Shown here piece by piece: positions 44,720 to 53,580 of a DNA stretch of 64,000 nucleotides (position 1 is its first letter; every line of letters begins with the position of its first letter). Below the pieces are notes generated by a model that was not told the DNA's origin, ran no database searches, and saw only the letters and a program-made list of their open reading frames with translations. This stretch comes from CAWFPR01 sp963817635 (GTDB lineage Bacteria; Acidobacteriota; Vicinamibacteria; Vicinamibacterales; 2-12-FULL-66-21): NCBI GenBank assembly GCA_963817635.1, contig CAWFPR010000032.1, forward strand, positions 186,001-250,000, given 5' to 3'. A program made the translations under genes and the position numbers.

Positions 44720-46002
44720 TGCTGTCGCTCCAGGATCCAGGTGAAAGGTCCGACGATCTTCTCCCACAGCGGGCGCCGGTTCCACTCGGCCAGCGTGAAG
44801 GGGGCACTGTCGGCGACATCTCGTGCGTAGTCCTGCATGAGTCGCGCCGCCACGGCGGGGTCCCGCATAGCGACGTTGACCTCATCATTGTGCTCGAACG
44901 ATCGGTTGTCGATGTTGGTCGTGCCGATGACCGACCAGAGCTCGTCGACCACCAGGACCTTGGCATGGGTCATCGTGTGGCTGTACTCGTGGATTTCGAC
45001 TCCCGCCTTCAGCAGCGCTCCCCACTTGCGCCGGCTGGCGAGCCGGACCCATTTCTGGTCGGTATGCCGTCCTGGCACGACGATGCTGACCCGCACGCCG
45101 CGCCGCCTGATGTCGACGATCGCCCGCCGGAGCGCCCGGTCGGGCAGGAAGTACGGCGTGCACAGGTGCACGTGGCTGTCGGCAGCCTCGATCAGCAACT
45201 GAAAGGCGACGCGCGAAGCGGTCGACCGATCGGACGGGGAGCTCCTCATGACGAACGCGGTCGTGTCGCCGCAGCGCTGGAGATCCGGAAAGAAATCCGG
45301 TCCGGTGAGGATCTCGCCCCGGCATTCCAGCCAGTTCTCAGCCGCCACGCCCTGGAGGGCCGCGACGATCGGTCCCTCGATTCGCGCCATCGTGTCGCGC
45401 CAGGGCTGTCGTTTCCGGAACGAGACCGCCTTGCCGGTCGGGGCCCGGCGGCTCGGATACCGCCACCAGTCGGCGACGCCGGCTCCGCCGACAAAGGCGA
45501 TCCGGCCATCGATCACGAGCAGCTCGCGGTGCGTGCGGTTGTTCATACGCGCCAGCGAATACCACCGCAGCTGCCGATACGATGCAACCCGGCACCCGGC
45601 CTTGCGCAGCCGGCGCAGGGGCCGCCCCCAGAGGCTCAGGCTGCCGATGGCATCGACGACGATCGTAACGTTCACGCCGTGCCGCGCGCGGTCGGCGAGC
45701 GCTGCGATGAACTCGTCCGCGACGCGCCCTGGCTGGAAGATGTAGCACTCCATGTTGATCGCACGCTCGGCCGAGCGGATGGCGTCGATCATGGCCGGAT
45801 AGAATGACGGCCCGTTGGTCAGGATGGTCACCCTGTTGCCGTGATGCAGTGTGGCCTGGCAGGTGGACTGGAGCGTGTACAGGAAGCTCTCGTCGTGGAC
45901 CGAGGTGCGGCACGCGAGGTGATAGTCGATCGCCGGCGTGAAGAGGAACACCAGGACGACCCAGACCAGGAAGGCCGCGCCGGTGATCGCGAGCCAGGAC
46001 AT
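44716..46002 (-). CDS. Phospholipase-D family cardiolipin synthase (ClsB-like)
   Basis: 428 residues, one N-terminal membrane segment. Two PLD motifs: HRELLVIDGRIAFVGG (first, with Glu where Lys is usual in HxK) and HAKVLVVDELWSVIGTTNID (second, standard), plus NRSFEHNDEVN. Joins phospholipid head groups to make cardiolipin in the inner membrane. The Glu in the first motif may be typical of this subfamily or may reduce activity. Start overlaps the preceding stop (TGATG). Confidence 0.86.
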   Translation of the reverse strand: MSWLAITGAAFLVWVVLVFLFTPAIDYHLACRTSVHDESFLYTLQSTCQATLHHGNRVTILTNGPSFYPAMIDAIRSAERAINMECYIFQPGRVADEFIAALADRARHGVNVTIVVDAIGSLSLWGRPLRRLRKAGCRVASYRQLRWYSLARMNNRTHRELLVIDGRIAFVGGAGVADWWRYPSRRAPTGKAVSFRKRQPWRDTMARIEGPIVAALQGVAAENWLECRGEILTGPDFFPDLQRCGDTTAFVMRSSPSDRSTASRVAFQLLIEAADSHVHLCTPYFLPDRALRRAIVDIRRRGVRVSIVVPGRHTDQKWVRLASRRKWGALLKAGVEIHEYSHTMTHAKVLVVDELWSVIGTTNIDNRSFEHNDEVNVAMRDPAVAARLMQDYARDVADSAPFTLAEWNRRPLWEKIVGPFTWILERQQ

Positions 46003-47382
46003 CAGCGAGGCGCGGGGCTCGGGGGTTTCGGCGATGGCGTCAGCGGGAGGTCGGCCGTCAGCGAGGCGAGTTCCTTCAGGCTGATCGCGACGCCCGCCTC
46101 GCTGAGTGCCTGCAGCACTTCACGATCGGGGAGCCGGGAGTCGTCGAGGTCCACCGACGCGACGGCGTGATACTCGCCGGCCGGCAGCCCGCGAACGCGG
46201 TAACGTCCGGCCGAATCCGTGCGGACCCGGCGCAGCCGCCGGCTGGTTTCTGTCCAGAACTGAGGCGACGCCGGGATGATGAGCACGGTGGCCTCCGCGA
46301 CCGCGGCGCCCGATCGGTCGTGCACGAGGCCGGACAGCTCGGTCGTGGCATCGGTGATGGTCACGCGGAGATCGGCGAAAGTCTGACCGCTGGCTACGTA
46401 GATGCCGTCGTCGGTGACATCCTGGCCACGCCAGGTGACGCTCTTCAGAACCCAGTCATCCGGCAGGCCTTCGACCGCGATCACGTGGCCGCCGCTCATG
46501 ACGCCACGGATCGTGAACGCCCCGTTCGCCTGGACGTCGCCGGTGAGCGCTTCGCCGGACAGGCTGCCGTCTTTGAGAGGGGCACGGACGCGCAGGCCGG
46601 CGAACCCCCGCGGCGGTTTCCGGGTGTGCACCGCGTCAAGCACGAGCCGTCCCTCGACCAGGGCGCCCGGAACCAGCGTCAGGTCGACGTGCTCGACGTC
46701 CCGATCCTCGACCCGGAGGCGGAACGACGCAAACAGAGAGGGACCCTTCTCATCGACGTCACCGCGCGCCCGGACCTCGTAGTCTCCGGGAGGCACGAAC
46801 CGGAACGTGAACGTTCCGTCCGGGTGAATCGTGACGTCCTGCGCCGGCAACTCCGCCGGGGAGTCGGCGGGAAGGGGGCGTATGATGACCGCTCCCGTAC
46901 CTGAGCTGGCGCCCGTCGCTCGTCCGGATGACTCCCGAGACGCGCGCCAGGCGCACGGTCTGGAGCTTGAAGACGATGGGCGGCGGCTCCGGGTCGGACG
47001 TGACGGCGATGCGGGTTGCCCGTCCGGGCGCCACGACACCGGGATAGTAGGTCGCCGAGTACTGCCGCGGTTCGGTCTGCTCGTCGCCGACGCGCGTGAA
47101 CGCCGGGTCGACGGCGCGCACGTAGATCTCACCGGTGGGAAGGCCCGTCAGGCGAAACTCTCCACGATCGTCGGTCCGGGCCGACGCGAGCGAGACGAAC
47201 CTCGGCGGACCGCTGCCGGTGCGCGAAACCAGTGCTTCGACGGTGGCCCGCGCGAACGGCTCGTTGTCCTTGTCGAGGATCCGTCCGACGATCACGCCGG
47301 CCTGTTGCGACGCCCCGGACAGCGTCAGCCCGCCGGCGGCATACATCCAGACCAGAGCCAGCAGGCAGGCCCTGTTGTGCAT
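46002..47382 (-). CDS. Carboxypeptidase-regulatory-like repeat protein (frameshift)
   Basis: About 460 residues, secreted (LLALVWMYAAGGLTLSGAS). At least three CarbopepD-regulatory beta-sandwich units: VGRILDKDNEPFARATVEAL with DDRGEFRLTGLPTGEIYVRA; FTFRFVPPGDYEVRA; and SGLVHDRSGAAVAEATVLII with GRYRVRGLPAGEYHAVASVD. An indel near 46895 splits it. Usually extracellular or periplasmic and of unknown role. TATGAT ends 7 nt before the ATG; the downstream gene overlaps as TGATG. Confidence 0.84.
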
Positions 47383-47399
47383 GGCGCTATCATAGTCCC
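47383..47399. promoter_or_regulatory. 17-bp divergent region with one shared -10 box
   Basis: TATCATA (47388-47394) reads TATCAT on the plus strand and TATGAT on the minus strand. Each ends 7 nt before the start codon it faces (47400 and 47382), which are placed symmetrically around the box. Both messages would be leaderless and transcription from one side would exclude the other. Confidence 0.65.
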
Positions 47400-47768
47400 A
47401 TGCCGCGCCGACCGTCTCTTGCCCCGTTGATCCTGGCGCTGCCGCTGCTCGCGGCGGCCTGCTCGACCGTGCGCGATCCGATCACGATCTCCGAGGGCGT
47501 CGTCAGCGTCGAAAACCAGACGCCCCGCGAGTGGCGCAAGGTGCTCGTCACCGTCAACGATCACTTCCGCGGCGGCGCGGAGCGGCTTGCCCCCGGCGGG
47601 CGGCTCACGGCTCCACTCGCGCAGTTCCAGACCGCGTTCGGCCAGCGCTTCGATATCCGTCGGCAGTCGGTCTTCAAGGTGGAGGTCGCGGCGACCGACG
47701 ACCAGGGCCAGCCGGTGACACTGCAGTGGGGTCAGGCGGCTCGGCCGGCGAGTCCCGGAGGGAAGTGA
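47400..47768 (+). CDS. Small lipoprotein of unknown function
   Basis: 122 residues. Signal with lipobox LALPLLAAAC, then VSVENQTPREWRKVLVTVND and GQRFDIRRQSVFKVEV, a short beta-rich domain. No family recognised. Leaderless start (TATCAT at 7 nt). The stop overlaps the next ATG (TGATG). Confidence 0.7.
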   Translation: MPRRPSLAPLILALPLLAAACSTVRDPITISEGVVSVENQTPREWRKVLVTVNDHFRGGAERLAPGGRLTAPLAQFQTAFGQRFDIRRQSVFKVEVAATDDQGQPVTLQWGQAARPASPGGK

Positions 47769-48067
47769 TGAAGCTCAAGTCAGAATTCGACGCGACGTGC
47801 CCCTGCTGCCACGCGACGCTCGTCATCGACGGCAACCTGCGGCGCATCGTCCGCCACGAGGAACCGCCAAGCGGGAACCGTCCCGAGCTGAGCGACGCGC
47901 ACCGGCTCGTCGCCGAGGAGGCCGCGCGCCGGGAGGCGCTGTTCCAGCAGTCGGTGGCGGCGGAGAAGACGCGCGGCGATGCGCTCTCACGCCGGTTCGA
48001 GGAGGCGCTGCGTCAGGCGAACGACGAACCCATCACGAAGCCGACCCGCGACTTCGACCTCGACTAG
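47768..48067 (+). CDS. Small CPCC zinc-ribbon-like protein
   Basis: 99 residues. FDATCPCCHATLVIDG carries a CxxC (CPCC) at the N-terminus, followed by a charged helical region (RLVAEEAARREALFQQSVAA) that may be a coiled coil. No second CxxC, so metal binding would need a dimer. Coupled to the lipoprotein gene. Confidence 0.62.
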   Translation: MKLKSEFDATCPCCHATLVIDGNLRRIVRHEEPPSGNRPELSDAHRLVAEEAARREALFQQSVAAEKTRGDALSRRFEEALRQANDEPITKPTRDFDLD

Positions 48068-48800
48068 TCGGGCGCCGTGTCCGGCCCTGCGCCGGCTTCC
48101 TGAATTCGTCCGGCAGTTCGGTCCATCGCTCGCGACCGCGATAGTCGGTCGGCTTGCAGCCCGGGAACGCCTCGATGAACTCGAGATAGCGTGCGCGCAG
48201 CCGGTCGACGCGGCGATCCGAGGATCGGATCGGGCGGTGGGGCCACTCGAGGAGCACGCGCTCCACCTTCCAGATGTTCCGCTCTGACAGCCGCCATTCG
48301 TAGTCGCCGAGCACGCGCAGGTCCACCACGGCGTAGCCGGTGACGCGTCCCGTCTTGTCGATGTACGGATCCACGTAGCTGAGCGCCAGATCCCGCGGCG
48401 TCCGGAAGACCGGCCGGCGGCCGTGCAGCCCGGGGTCGCGCGAACGAGCGATCGAGCCCCACCGGCCACCGGCCCGATAGACGAACAGGACGTGATCGAG
48501 TTCGTCGATGGACTCAAAACTGAGGACGAGCGGCGGATAGCCGTGGTGTTCCAGGATCACGGCGGCCGACAGCGCGGCCTCGAGACAATGGGCGGTCTGG
48601 TGCCGGACGACGCCGCGAAAACTCCGGAGCGTCGCGCCGCCCGGCTGAGGTTCCGTGTTGTACGGCAGGGCGTTGAGAAAGTGCTGGACGGCTGCAGGCG
48701 TGCGGAGGCGCCGGAGGAGGCGCCGCTCGGCCGCCGTGAATTCCGGAGGCGTCGCCAGCCGTCTAGCGGGCGTCACTCGCGTCACGGATTGCGGCGACAA
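48033..48800 (-). CDS. Transglutaminase/papain-like fold protein, unknown function
   Basis: About 240-256 residues. TAHCLEAALSAAVILEHHGY and DELDHVLFVYRAGGRWGSI suggest a Cys-His pair of a papain-like or transglutaminase-like fold, with YVDPYIDKTGRVTGYAVVD following. As written it overlaps the small CPCC gene by 35 nt; a one-base shift near 48105 gives PDTAPD and a TAG at 48066-48064, sharing a CTAG with the convergent stop, which seems more natural. The start is TTG 48800 or a later GTG. Confidence 0.6.
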   Translation of the reverse strand: MSPQSVTRVTPARRLATPPEFTAAERRLLRRLRTPAAVQHFLNALPYNTEPQPGGATLRSFRGVVRHQTAHCLEAALSAAVILEHHGYPPLVLSFESIDELDHVLFVYRAGGRWGSIARSRDPGLHGRRPVFRTPRDLALSYVDPYIDKTGRVTGYAVVDLRVLGDYEWRLSERNIWKVERVLLEWPHRPIRSSDRRVDRLRARYLEFIEAFPGCKPTDYRGRERWTELPDEFRKPAQGRTRRPTSRGRSRGSAS

Positions 48801-49605
48801 GGTCGGCGACGCTCCAGTCGTTGCCGCTGAAGGTGTTGGTGACCCGCCGCTGGCCGTCGAGGACGGCGGTGCGCAGGTTGTGGACGATTTGCTGCTCGTC
48901 GTCGCGACTCACGGACACGCCGAATCGCTCGGCGAACGGACCAATCTGGCCGGCTTCGCCGGTGACGAAGGTCCACATCGCCGGGTCGGCGCCCAGGCGC
49001 CTGGCGTGCTCCGCCAGCACCTGCGGCGTGTCGTAGCCGGGATCGAAGCTGACCGAGAACAGGTGCGTCCGCTCGCGCAGCCGGGCGTCCGACTGCAGCA
49101 GGCGCTGGGCCTCGGCGAAGTTGCGGTCCATTCGCGGACAGAAGTCCGGCAGCGGACAACGGGTGTATATGAACGTGACGGCGAGCGCGCGTCCTGCCCA
49201 GTCGCTGAGTTTCCGCGCGGTCCCCGACTCGTCGAGAAACGTCAAGTCGGGGGCGACATCCCCTGGCCGGAGCACGTCGCCGACGCGGGTTGCGGGCGGG
49301 GCTTCGGTGAGCGGCGCCCGTCCCGTACTGCGAACGCTCGAGAGGTAGGCCGCGGCATCCTCGACCACGAGGGTGGCGGTCACGAGTTCGCCCGGCGTTC
49401 GTCCCTCGAGCAGCCTGGGGTCGCGGACCTTGAACGGCATCGTCATGCCCGGCATGAATCCCTTGATGTCCTCGTGCTTCAGGGTGATTTCCTGTCGCGC
49501 CGGGTCGACAGCCAGCACCTGTCCGCGCAGTTCGTATTCCCGTGCCCCGGAGCAGGCGGAGGCGAGCACGAGGGTGGCGACGAGAATCGCACATGCAGGT
49601 CGCAT
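48763..49605 (-). CDS. SCO1/SenC protein fused to CusF-like copper domain
   Basis: 280 residues. Lipoprotein signal (LVATLVLASAC), then a CusF-like domain (ITLKHEDIKGFMPGMTMPFKV: the MPGMTM motif binds Cu(I) through Met), then a SCO domain with TRCPLPDFCP (the two Cys) and the His in VHNLRTAV. SCO proteins deliver copper to cytochrome oxidase; the fused copper-binding domain may hold the metal before transfer. TACAGT ends 7 nt before the ATG, so leaderless. Confidence 0.9.
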   Translation of the reverse strand: MRPACAILVATLVLASACSGAREYELRGQVLAVDPARQEITLKHEDIKGFMPGMTMPFKVRDPRLLEGRTPGELVTATLVVEDAAAYLSSVRSTGRAPLTEAPPATRVGDVLRPGDVAPDLTFLDESGTARKLSDWAGRALAVTFIYTRCPLPDFCPRMDRNFAEAQRLLQSDARLRERTHLFSVSFDPGYDTPQVLAEHARRLGADPAMWTFVTGEAGQIGPFAERFGVSVSRDDEQQIVHNLRTAVLDGQRRVTNTFSGNDWSVADLVAAIRDASDAR

Positions 49606-49687
49606 ATCTGTACTGTAGCTCGGCCGTGGCTGGCCGTAAAGACGCGGCGCGGCTGGGCCGTGGAGGGCGGGAACGCGGCATGTATTC

Positions 49688-49787
49688 TGCTATACTCGCC
49701 GCCAGACAACAGCCCGCGCGGCCCCGACGCGATGGCCACGCCTCGAGCGACACATCTCGCGTCACATTGTCAGGAGTAAGTAAGAGC
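49688..49787 (+). promoter_or_regulatory. Extended -10 promoter and ~85-nt leader of the RRM gene
   Basis: TGC-TATACT (49688-49696) is an extended -10. A start near 49703 gives a leader of about 85 nt, with AGGAG 13 nt before the ATG. This is in contrast to the leaderless genes around it; RNA-binding protein genes often have long regulated leaders. Confidence 0.5.
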
Positions 49788-50162
49788 ATGGGCAGGAGAC
49801 TCTACGTCGGGAACCTTCCTTATTCGGCTACCGAGGAGCAGCTCACGGAACTGTTCAGCCGCGCCGGCAAAGTCGACAGCGTCCGCGTGATGCGCGACAT
49901 GGCGACGGGCCGTGCGCGCGGATTCGCCTTCGTCGAGATGTCGAACGACGAGGAAGCGCAGAAGGCAATCAGCGAGTTCCACGAGCAGCAGATGGATGGC
50001 CGCGCGCTGGTCGTCAACGAAGCGCGGCCGAAGCCCGAGGGAGGGTTCGGCGGCGGCGGCGGCGGCCGTGGCCGCGGAGGGTTTGGCGGCGGTGGTGGCG
50101 GCGGACGGAACGTCGACGATGGAGACTTCAGCGGCGGCCGGCGCAAAGAGCCCCGCTGGTGA
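49788..50162 (+). CDS. RNA-binding protein with one RRM and Gly/Arg-rich tail
   Basis: 124 residues. RNP2 LYVGNLPYS and RNP1 ARGFAFVEM give a classic RRM (about residues 3-80). The tail is Gly-rich with interspersed Arg (GRGRGGFGGGGGGGR) and ends in GGRRKEPRW. Similar to cyanobacterial Rbp proteins linked to cold response. Followed by a strong terminator. Confidence 0.95.
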   Translation: MGRRLYVGNLPYSATEEQLTELFSRAGKVDSVRVMRDMATGRARGFAFVEMSNDEEAQKAISEFHEQQMDGRALVVNEARPKPEGGFGGGGGGRGRGGFGGGGGGGRNVDDGDFSGGRRKEPRW

Positions 50163-50174
50163 GACGTAGCCAGG

Positions 50175-50202
50175 GGCTTCCGGCTTGAGGCTTCGGTCCT
50201 GA
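50175..50202. repeat. Short heptamer array GGCTTNN
   Basis: GGCTTCC, GGCTTGA, GGCTTCG, GTCCTGA in exact 7-nt period, beginning 12 nt after the RRM gene stop. Confidence 0.7.
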
Positions 50203-50218
50203 GTTTTCCCGGACCGCG

Positions 50219-50254
50219 ACAAAGGGTTGGACTACGGTCCAACCCTTTGTTTTT
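50219..50254 (+). terminator. Strong intrinsic terminator
   Basis: ACAAAGGGTTGGAC (50219-50232), loop TACG, GTCCAACCCTTTGT (50237-50250): 14-bp perfect stem, then TTTT. It ends the RRM transcript; since an A-run is absent on the other side it is mostly one-directional. Confidence 0.92.
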
Positions 50255-50260
50255 GAGCAC

Positions 50261-50293
50261 TCGCCTCACGCCCGACGCCTGAAGCCACAAGCC
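50261..50293. repeat. Short heptamer array after the ABC ATPase stop
   Basis: On the minus strand, right after the TAG (50296-50294): GGCTTGT, GGCTTCA, GGCGTCG, GGCGTGA, GGCG. Period 7. Together with 50175-50202 it flanks the terminator. Confidence 0.7.
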
Positions 50294-51038
50294 CTATTCG
50301 TCCACCACCCACCCGTCGCGCAGCTGGACGATGCGGCTGCCGTAGGCGGCGTTCGCCTCGGAGTGGGTCACCTGGATAATCGTCGTGCCCCCCTCGTTCA
50401 GCTTCTTGAACAGTTCCATGATCTCCTTGCCCTGACTGGTGTGCAGATTGCCGGTCGGTTCGTCGGCCAGGATCACCTTCGGGTTCGAGATGACTGCCCG
50501 TGCGACGGCCACGAGCTGCTGCTGACCGCCCGAGAGCTGATTCGGATACAGGTCCTTCTTGCCGACGATGGCGAACTTGTCGAGAATGTCGCACACCATG
50601 CTCTCGCGTTCCGCTTTCTTGATGTCGCGATACGAAAGCGGGATGTCGAGGTTTTCGTACACGGTCAGGTGATCGAGCAGGTGGTAGCTCTGGAACACGA
50701 AGCCGATGTACTGCTTGTGCAGCTTCGCCCGCTCCTTGGCTCCCAGTTTGTGGACGGGTTGATCGAGGAAGTAGTATTCGCCGGTCCACGCGCTGTCGTG
50801 CATGCCGACGATGTGCAGGAGTGTCGACTTTCCGGCGCCCGACGGCCCCATGATCGACACGAACTCGCCTTCCTTGATGTCCACGGTGATCCGGCGCAGC
50901 ACGTACGTCCGGCTCGTGCCGTGGGCGTACAGACTTTTCGATATTGCGCATGCCGATCAGCGCATTGGGGGCCAGCCCGTCTGACGCGAAACTGTCGGCC
51001 TGGGGTGCCGGCTGCGCCGCTTTGGAGAAAAACGCCAT
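50294..51038 (-). CDS. ABC transporter ATP-binding protein, LolD/MacB type (frameshift)
   Basis: About 248 residues. Walker A GPSGAGKST, Q-loop FVFQSYHLL, signature LSGGQQQLVAVARA, Walker B VILADEPTGN, H-loop VTHSEANA. The N-terminal extension (SFASDGLAPNALIGMRNIEK) is joined after an indel near 50935. Such ATPases pair with FtsX-like permeases for lipoprotein release or macrolide/antibiotic export, but no permease is adjacent; it may use one encoded elsewhere. Confidence 0.88.
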
Positions 51039-51347
51039 GGAGTCTTGAACCCTTTCCTGGAGCTGCCCGCGCGCGGAGTCACCCGCGCGTCGTGAGTAGA
51101 GGACACCTGTTAGACGGGTGGTGCCCGGGCACGGTTTCTCATTATAGGCCAGCCAGCCAAAGAGCCAATCGCGTGCCGCGACGAGCGGCGGGCGCTAAGT
51201 CGCGCTAAGGTAGGAGTTAGCGGATGCGGCTCGATGACCGGACGGGTGACACCTGTTCAGTCGCGGACGGCCGCGTCCCACATGAAGACGGCGGGCACCG
51301 ATCTTGAAGCCGCGTACGAGGATCCGACGTCCTAGATAACGGGCCAC
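51039..51347. other. Intergenic, about 310 bp, with ABC promoter
   Basis: TATAAT on the minus strand (51146-51141) is a good -10 for the ABC ATPase gene, giving a leader of about 95 nt that contains a GC-rich hairpin. The rest shows no gene. Confidence 0.5.
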
Positions 51348-51893
51348 ATGACCTTTCTCTTCAGCCTCGCATTCGTCATCGCCGTCGCCGACGGGCCCGC
51401 GCCCTACCAGCGGGCGGACGCCGTCGCGCCGGCTGTCCAGAGGGCCGGCGACGGGGCGGATGTGGACGTGGATGACCTCCCGGTGTCGGTGGCCCGGATA
51501 CGGCGCGCGCTGTCGCGCCCGGCCACGCTGCGGCTGAAGTCCGACAGGCCGGTGTTCCGCGTCGAGATCTTCGGGCGCAAGCCCACGATCGAGGACATAC
51601 TCGGCCCCGACTACTTGAGGGGACCTGTGCCGTACGGCGGCATGACCCACCAGGAATTCCTGAGTATGGTCACGCCAAAGGACGTGCAGGGCTACGCCGC
51701 GTTCTCGAACAAGGAAGGGGGCGTCGTCGCGCTGACATCGCTGTCAGCCGTCTGGGCTCTTCAGAAAGCGATCCACAAATTCGAGACAGCGAAGGAAGAA
51801 CGCGAGCGCGAAGCTGCACGCCGTGAGGTGCAGGACGCGCTCGCCGAGCTCGCGAAGGCCCGCAAGGCCGCCGGCCTTCCGCCACTCAGGTAG
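51348..51893 (+). CDS. Secreted hypothetical protein with C-terminal helix
   Basis: 181 residues. N-terminus MTFLFSLAFVIAVADGP resembles a signal peptide. The centre has VFRVEIFGRKPTIEDILGPD and GGMTHQEFLSMVTPKDVQGY; the C-terminal 50 residues (FETAKEEREREAARREVQDA) form a likely coiled coil. Not recognised. Confidence 0.66.
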   Translation: MTFLFSLAFVIAVADGPAPYQRADAVAPAVQRAGDGADVDVDDLPVSVARIRRALSRPATLRLKSDRPVFRVEIFGRKPTIEDILGPDYLRGPVPYGGMTHQEFLSMVTPKDVQGYAAFSNKEGGVVALTSLSAVWALQKAIHKFETAKEEREREAARREVQDALAELAKARKAAGLPPLR

Positions 51894-51905
51894 TCAGCCC
51901 GCCCG

Positions 51906-52940
51906 TTACCCCTGCGTCTTCTTCCTGTTCCGCTCGCCGCCACCGTGTTTCAGCCCGCAGAGCGGACAGTCGGTCGGCGGCATCGTGTTGTCCACGTAAT
52001 GGTCGATCGGCGTCAGCGTCTTCAGGTACGCGAAGATGTCTTTCAGATCATGGTCGGTCATGTTCCGGTAGTACTGCCAGGGCATCATGTCGTTCAGTTT
52101 TCGCTCACGGACGTGTCCCGTGCGCAGCGTTTCCAGAAAGAGCTCCTCCGTGTAGTACGGAATGCCGTTGACCGCCGGAGTGATGTTCGCGGATGCCACC
52201 GGCTTCCAGCCCTCGAACGTCAAAGTCGTCCCACCGGCGAACTCCATGTTCGGCGTCCGGTTTCCCTGCGAGTCCATCGGCGTATGGCAGTCGGCGCAGG
52301 TGGCAATCGTCGTGAGATACTCGCCCCGCCTGGCCGGCGTGGACAAGTCCGCGGTGACCGGTCCCGAGATCGGCTGCGGCACGCCGTTGATCAAGCGGTT
52401 CAGCGGGAACGGGATCGCCGTTTTGGGAAGGTCATGCTTCACGGGAGTGAGCGACCGGAAGTACACGATGAGCGAGGCGAGATCCTCGTCCGTCATCTTC
52501 CGGAATTTTTCGTAGGGCATGATCGGGAAGAGGGCCCGGCCGTCGTGGCTGATGCCTTCCCGGATCGCGCGCGCCAGCGCGTCGTCCGACCACGATCCGA
52601 TGCCGGTTTCGGGATCGGGCGTCAGATTCACCGCAGTCACGAACGGGGTGCCGTCAGGCGTCCAGTTGCGGCCGGTGAACTCGGTGCCGGGGACGACCGT
52701 GATGCCGTCTGGCGTCGGTTTCAGTTCGGAATGGCAGAGCACGCAGGCCACGCCGCCGGTCGTCGCCAGGTAGCGTCCGCGCTCGAGTCGCGCCGGGGTG
52801 GCCTCGAACGTTCGAGCGGCCAGCGGCCGTATGCGCGGTCCGATGATGGGCCGCCAGCCGATGGTTGCCGTGATGCCGCCCGCGATCGCCACTCCGAGGG
52901 CGAGCACGGTGTAGATGAGGACCTTCTGCCATCGACTCAT
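51906..52940 (-). CDS. Membrane-anchored diheme cytochrome c
   Basis: 344 residues. N-terminal anchor (VLIYTVLALGVAIAGGITAT), heme sites CVLCH (near 65) and CADCH (near 213), and a third CPLC at the C-terminus that lacks His. GYEL-type stretches such as WSDDALARAIREGISHDGRA and YFRSLTPVKHDLP resemble alcohol/gluconate dehydrogenase cytochrome subunits. Electron carrier in the periplasm; partner dehydrogenase not here. Confidence 0.88.
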   Translation of the reverse strand: MSRWQKVLIYTVLALGVAIAGGITATIGWRPIIGPRIRPLAARTFEATPARLERGRYLATTGGVACVLCHSELKPTPDGITVVPGTEFTGRNWTPDGTPFVTAVNLTPDPETGIGSWSDDALARAIREGISHDGRALFPIMPYEKFRKMTDEDLASLIVYFRSLTPVKHDLPKTAIPFPLNRLINGVPQPISGPVTADLSTPARRGEYLTTIATCADCHTPMDSQGNRTPNMEFAGGTTLTFEGWKPVASANITPAVNGIPYYTEELFLETLRTGHVRERKLNDMMPWQYYRNMTDHDLKDIFAYLKTLTPIDHYVDNTMPPTDCPLCGLKHGGGERNRKKTQG

Positions 52941-53211
52941 GCGAACGGAACCTCCTCGTTGGGTGCCGGCGCGTGGTGCCGGCCCGGTGACGTTACGAAT
53001 CTGGCGGTCCGGCGGTTCGATTTCGTCCCGCAGTCCATCCCGCCTGCCGGGCGCGGATTCTACCAAATCGGCGGTCGATGTGGGCGGCGGGCCCGCCGTT
53101 CACCGGCCGGGCGACGGCGTTCACCGGAAACGGGGGCCGGCGTTCCTGCCAGGCGCGTATCGTGGTCAGGACGCCTCGGGGCGCGAGCCGGCGGGGCGGG
53201 GAGCGAAGTGG

Positions 53212-53577
53212 ATGCAGGACGAGGGTGAGCGGCCGAATGGCGGGCGAATGGCGGCAGGCCTGATCGTCGTGTTCGTTGGACTGGCGATGCTGGCGGACAG
53301 GAACGGCTTCGCCCACGTCCACCTCTCGAGCCGCTACTGGCCCTTGATCCTGATTCTGCTCGGTGGCGCGCGGCTGTCCGAACCGCCGCGACGGAACGGA
53401 CGGCGGTCCGGCGCCTGGCTTCTGGGGGTGGGGGTCTGGGGGCTGCTGAGCGAATTCCACCTGCTCGGGTTCACTTACGCCACATCGTGGCCGCTGCTGA
53501 TCATCGGGGCCGGTCTGGGGATCGCCTGGCACGCCTTCAGCAGGGCGGAGCGCGATCGACTGGTACAGGAGCGCTGA
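53212..53577 (+). CDS. Small membrane protein, LiaI/DUF5668-like
   Basis: 121 residues, four short hydrophobic segments (AAGLIVVFVGLAMLADRNGF, WPLILILLGGARL, GVGVWGLLSEFHLLGF, WPLLIIGAGLGIAW), the DUF5668 pattern. ATG 53212 is chosen because upstream in-frame sequence is not coding-like. First gene of a LiaF-kinase-regulator operon. Confidence 0.75.
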   Translation: MQDEGERPNGGRMAAGLIVVFVGLAMLADRNGFAHVHLSSRYWPLILILLGGARLSEPPRRNGRRSGAWLLGVGVWGLLSEFHLLGFTYATSWPLLIIGAGLGIAWHAFSRAERDRLVQER

Positions 53578-53580
53578 CGT

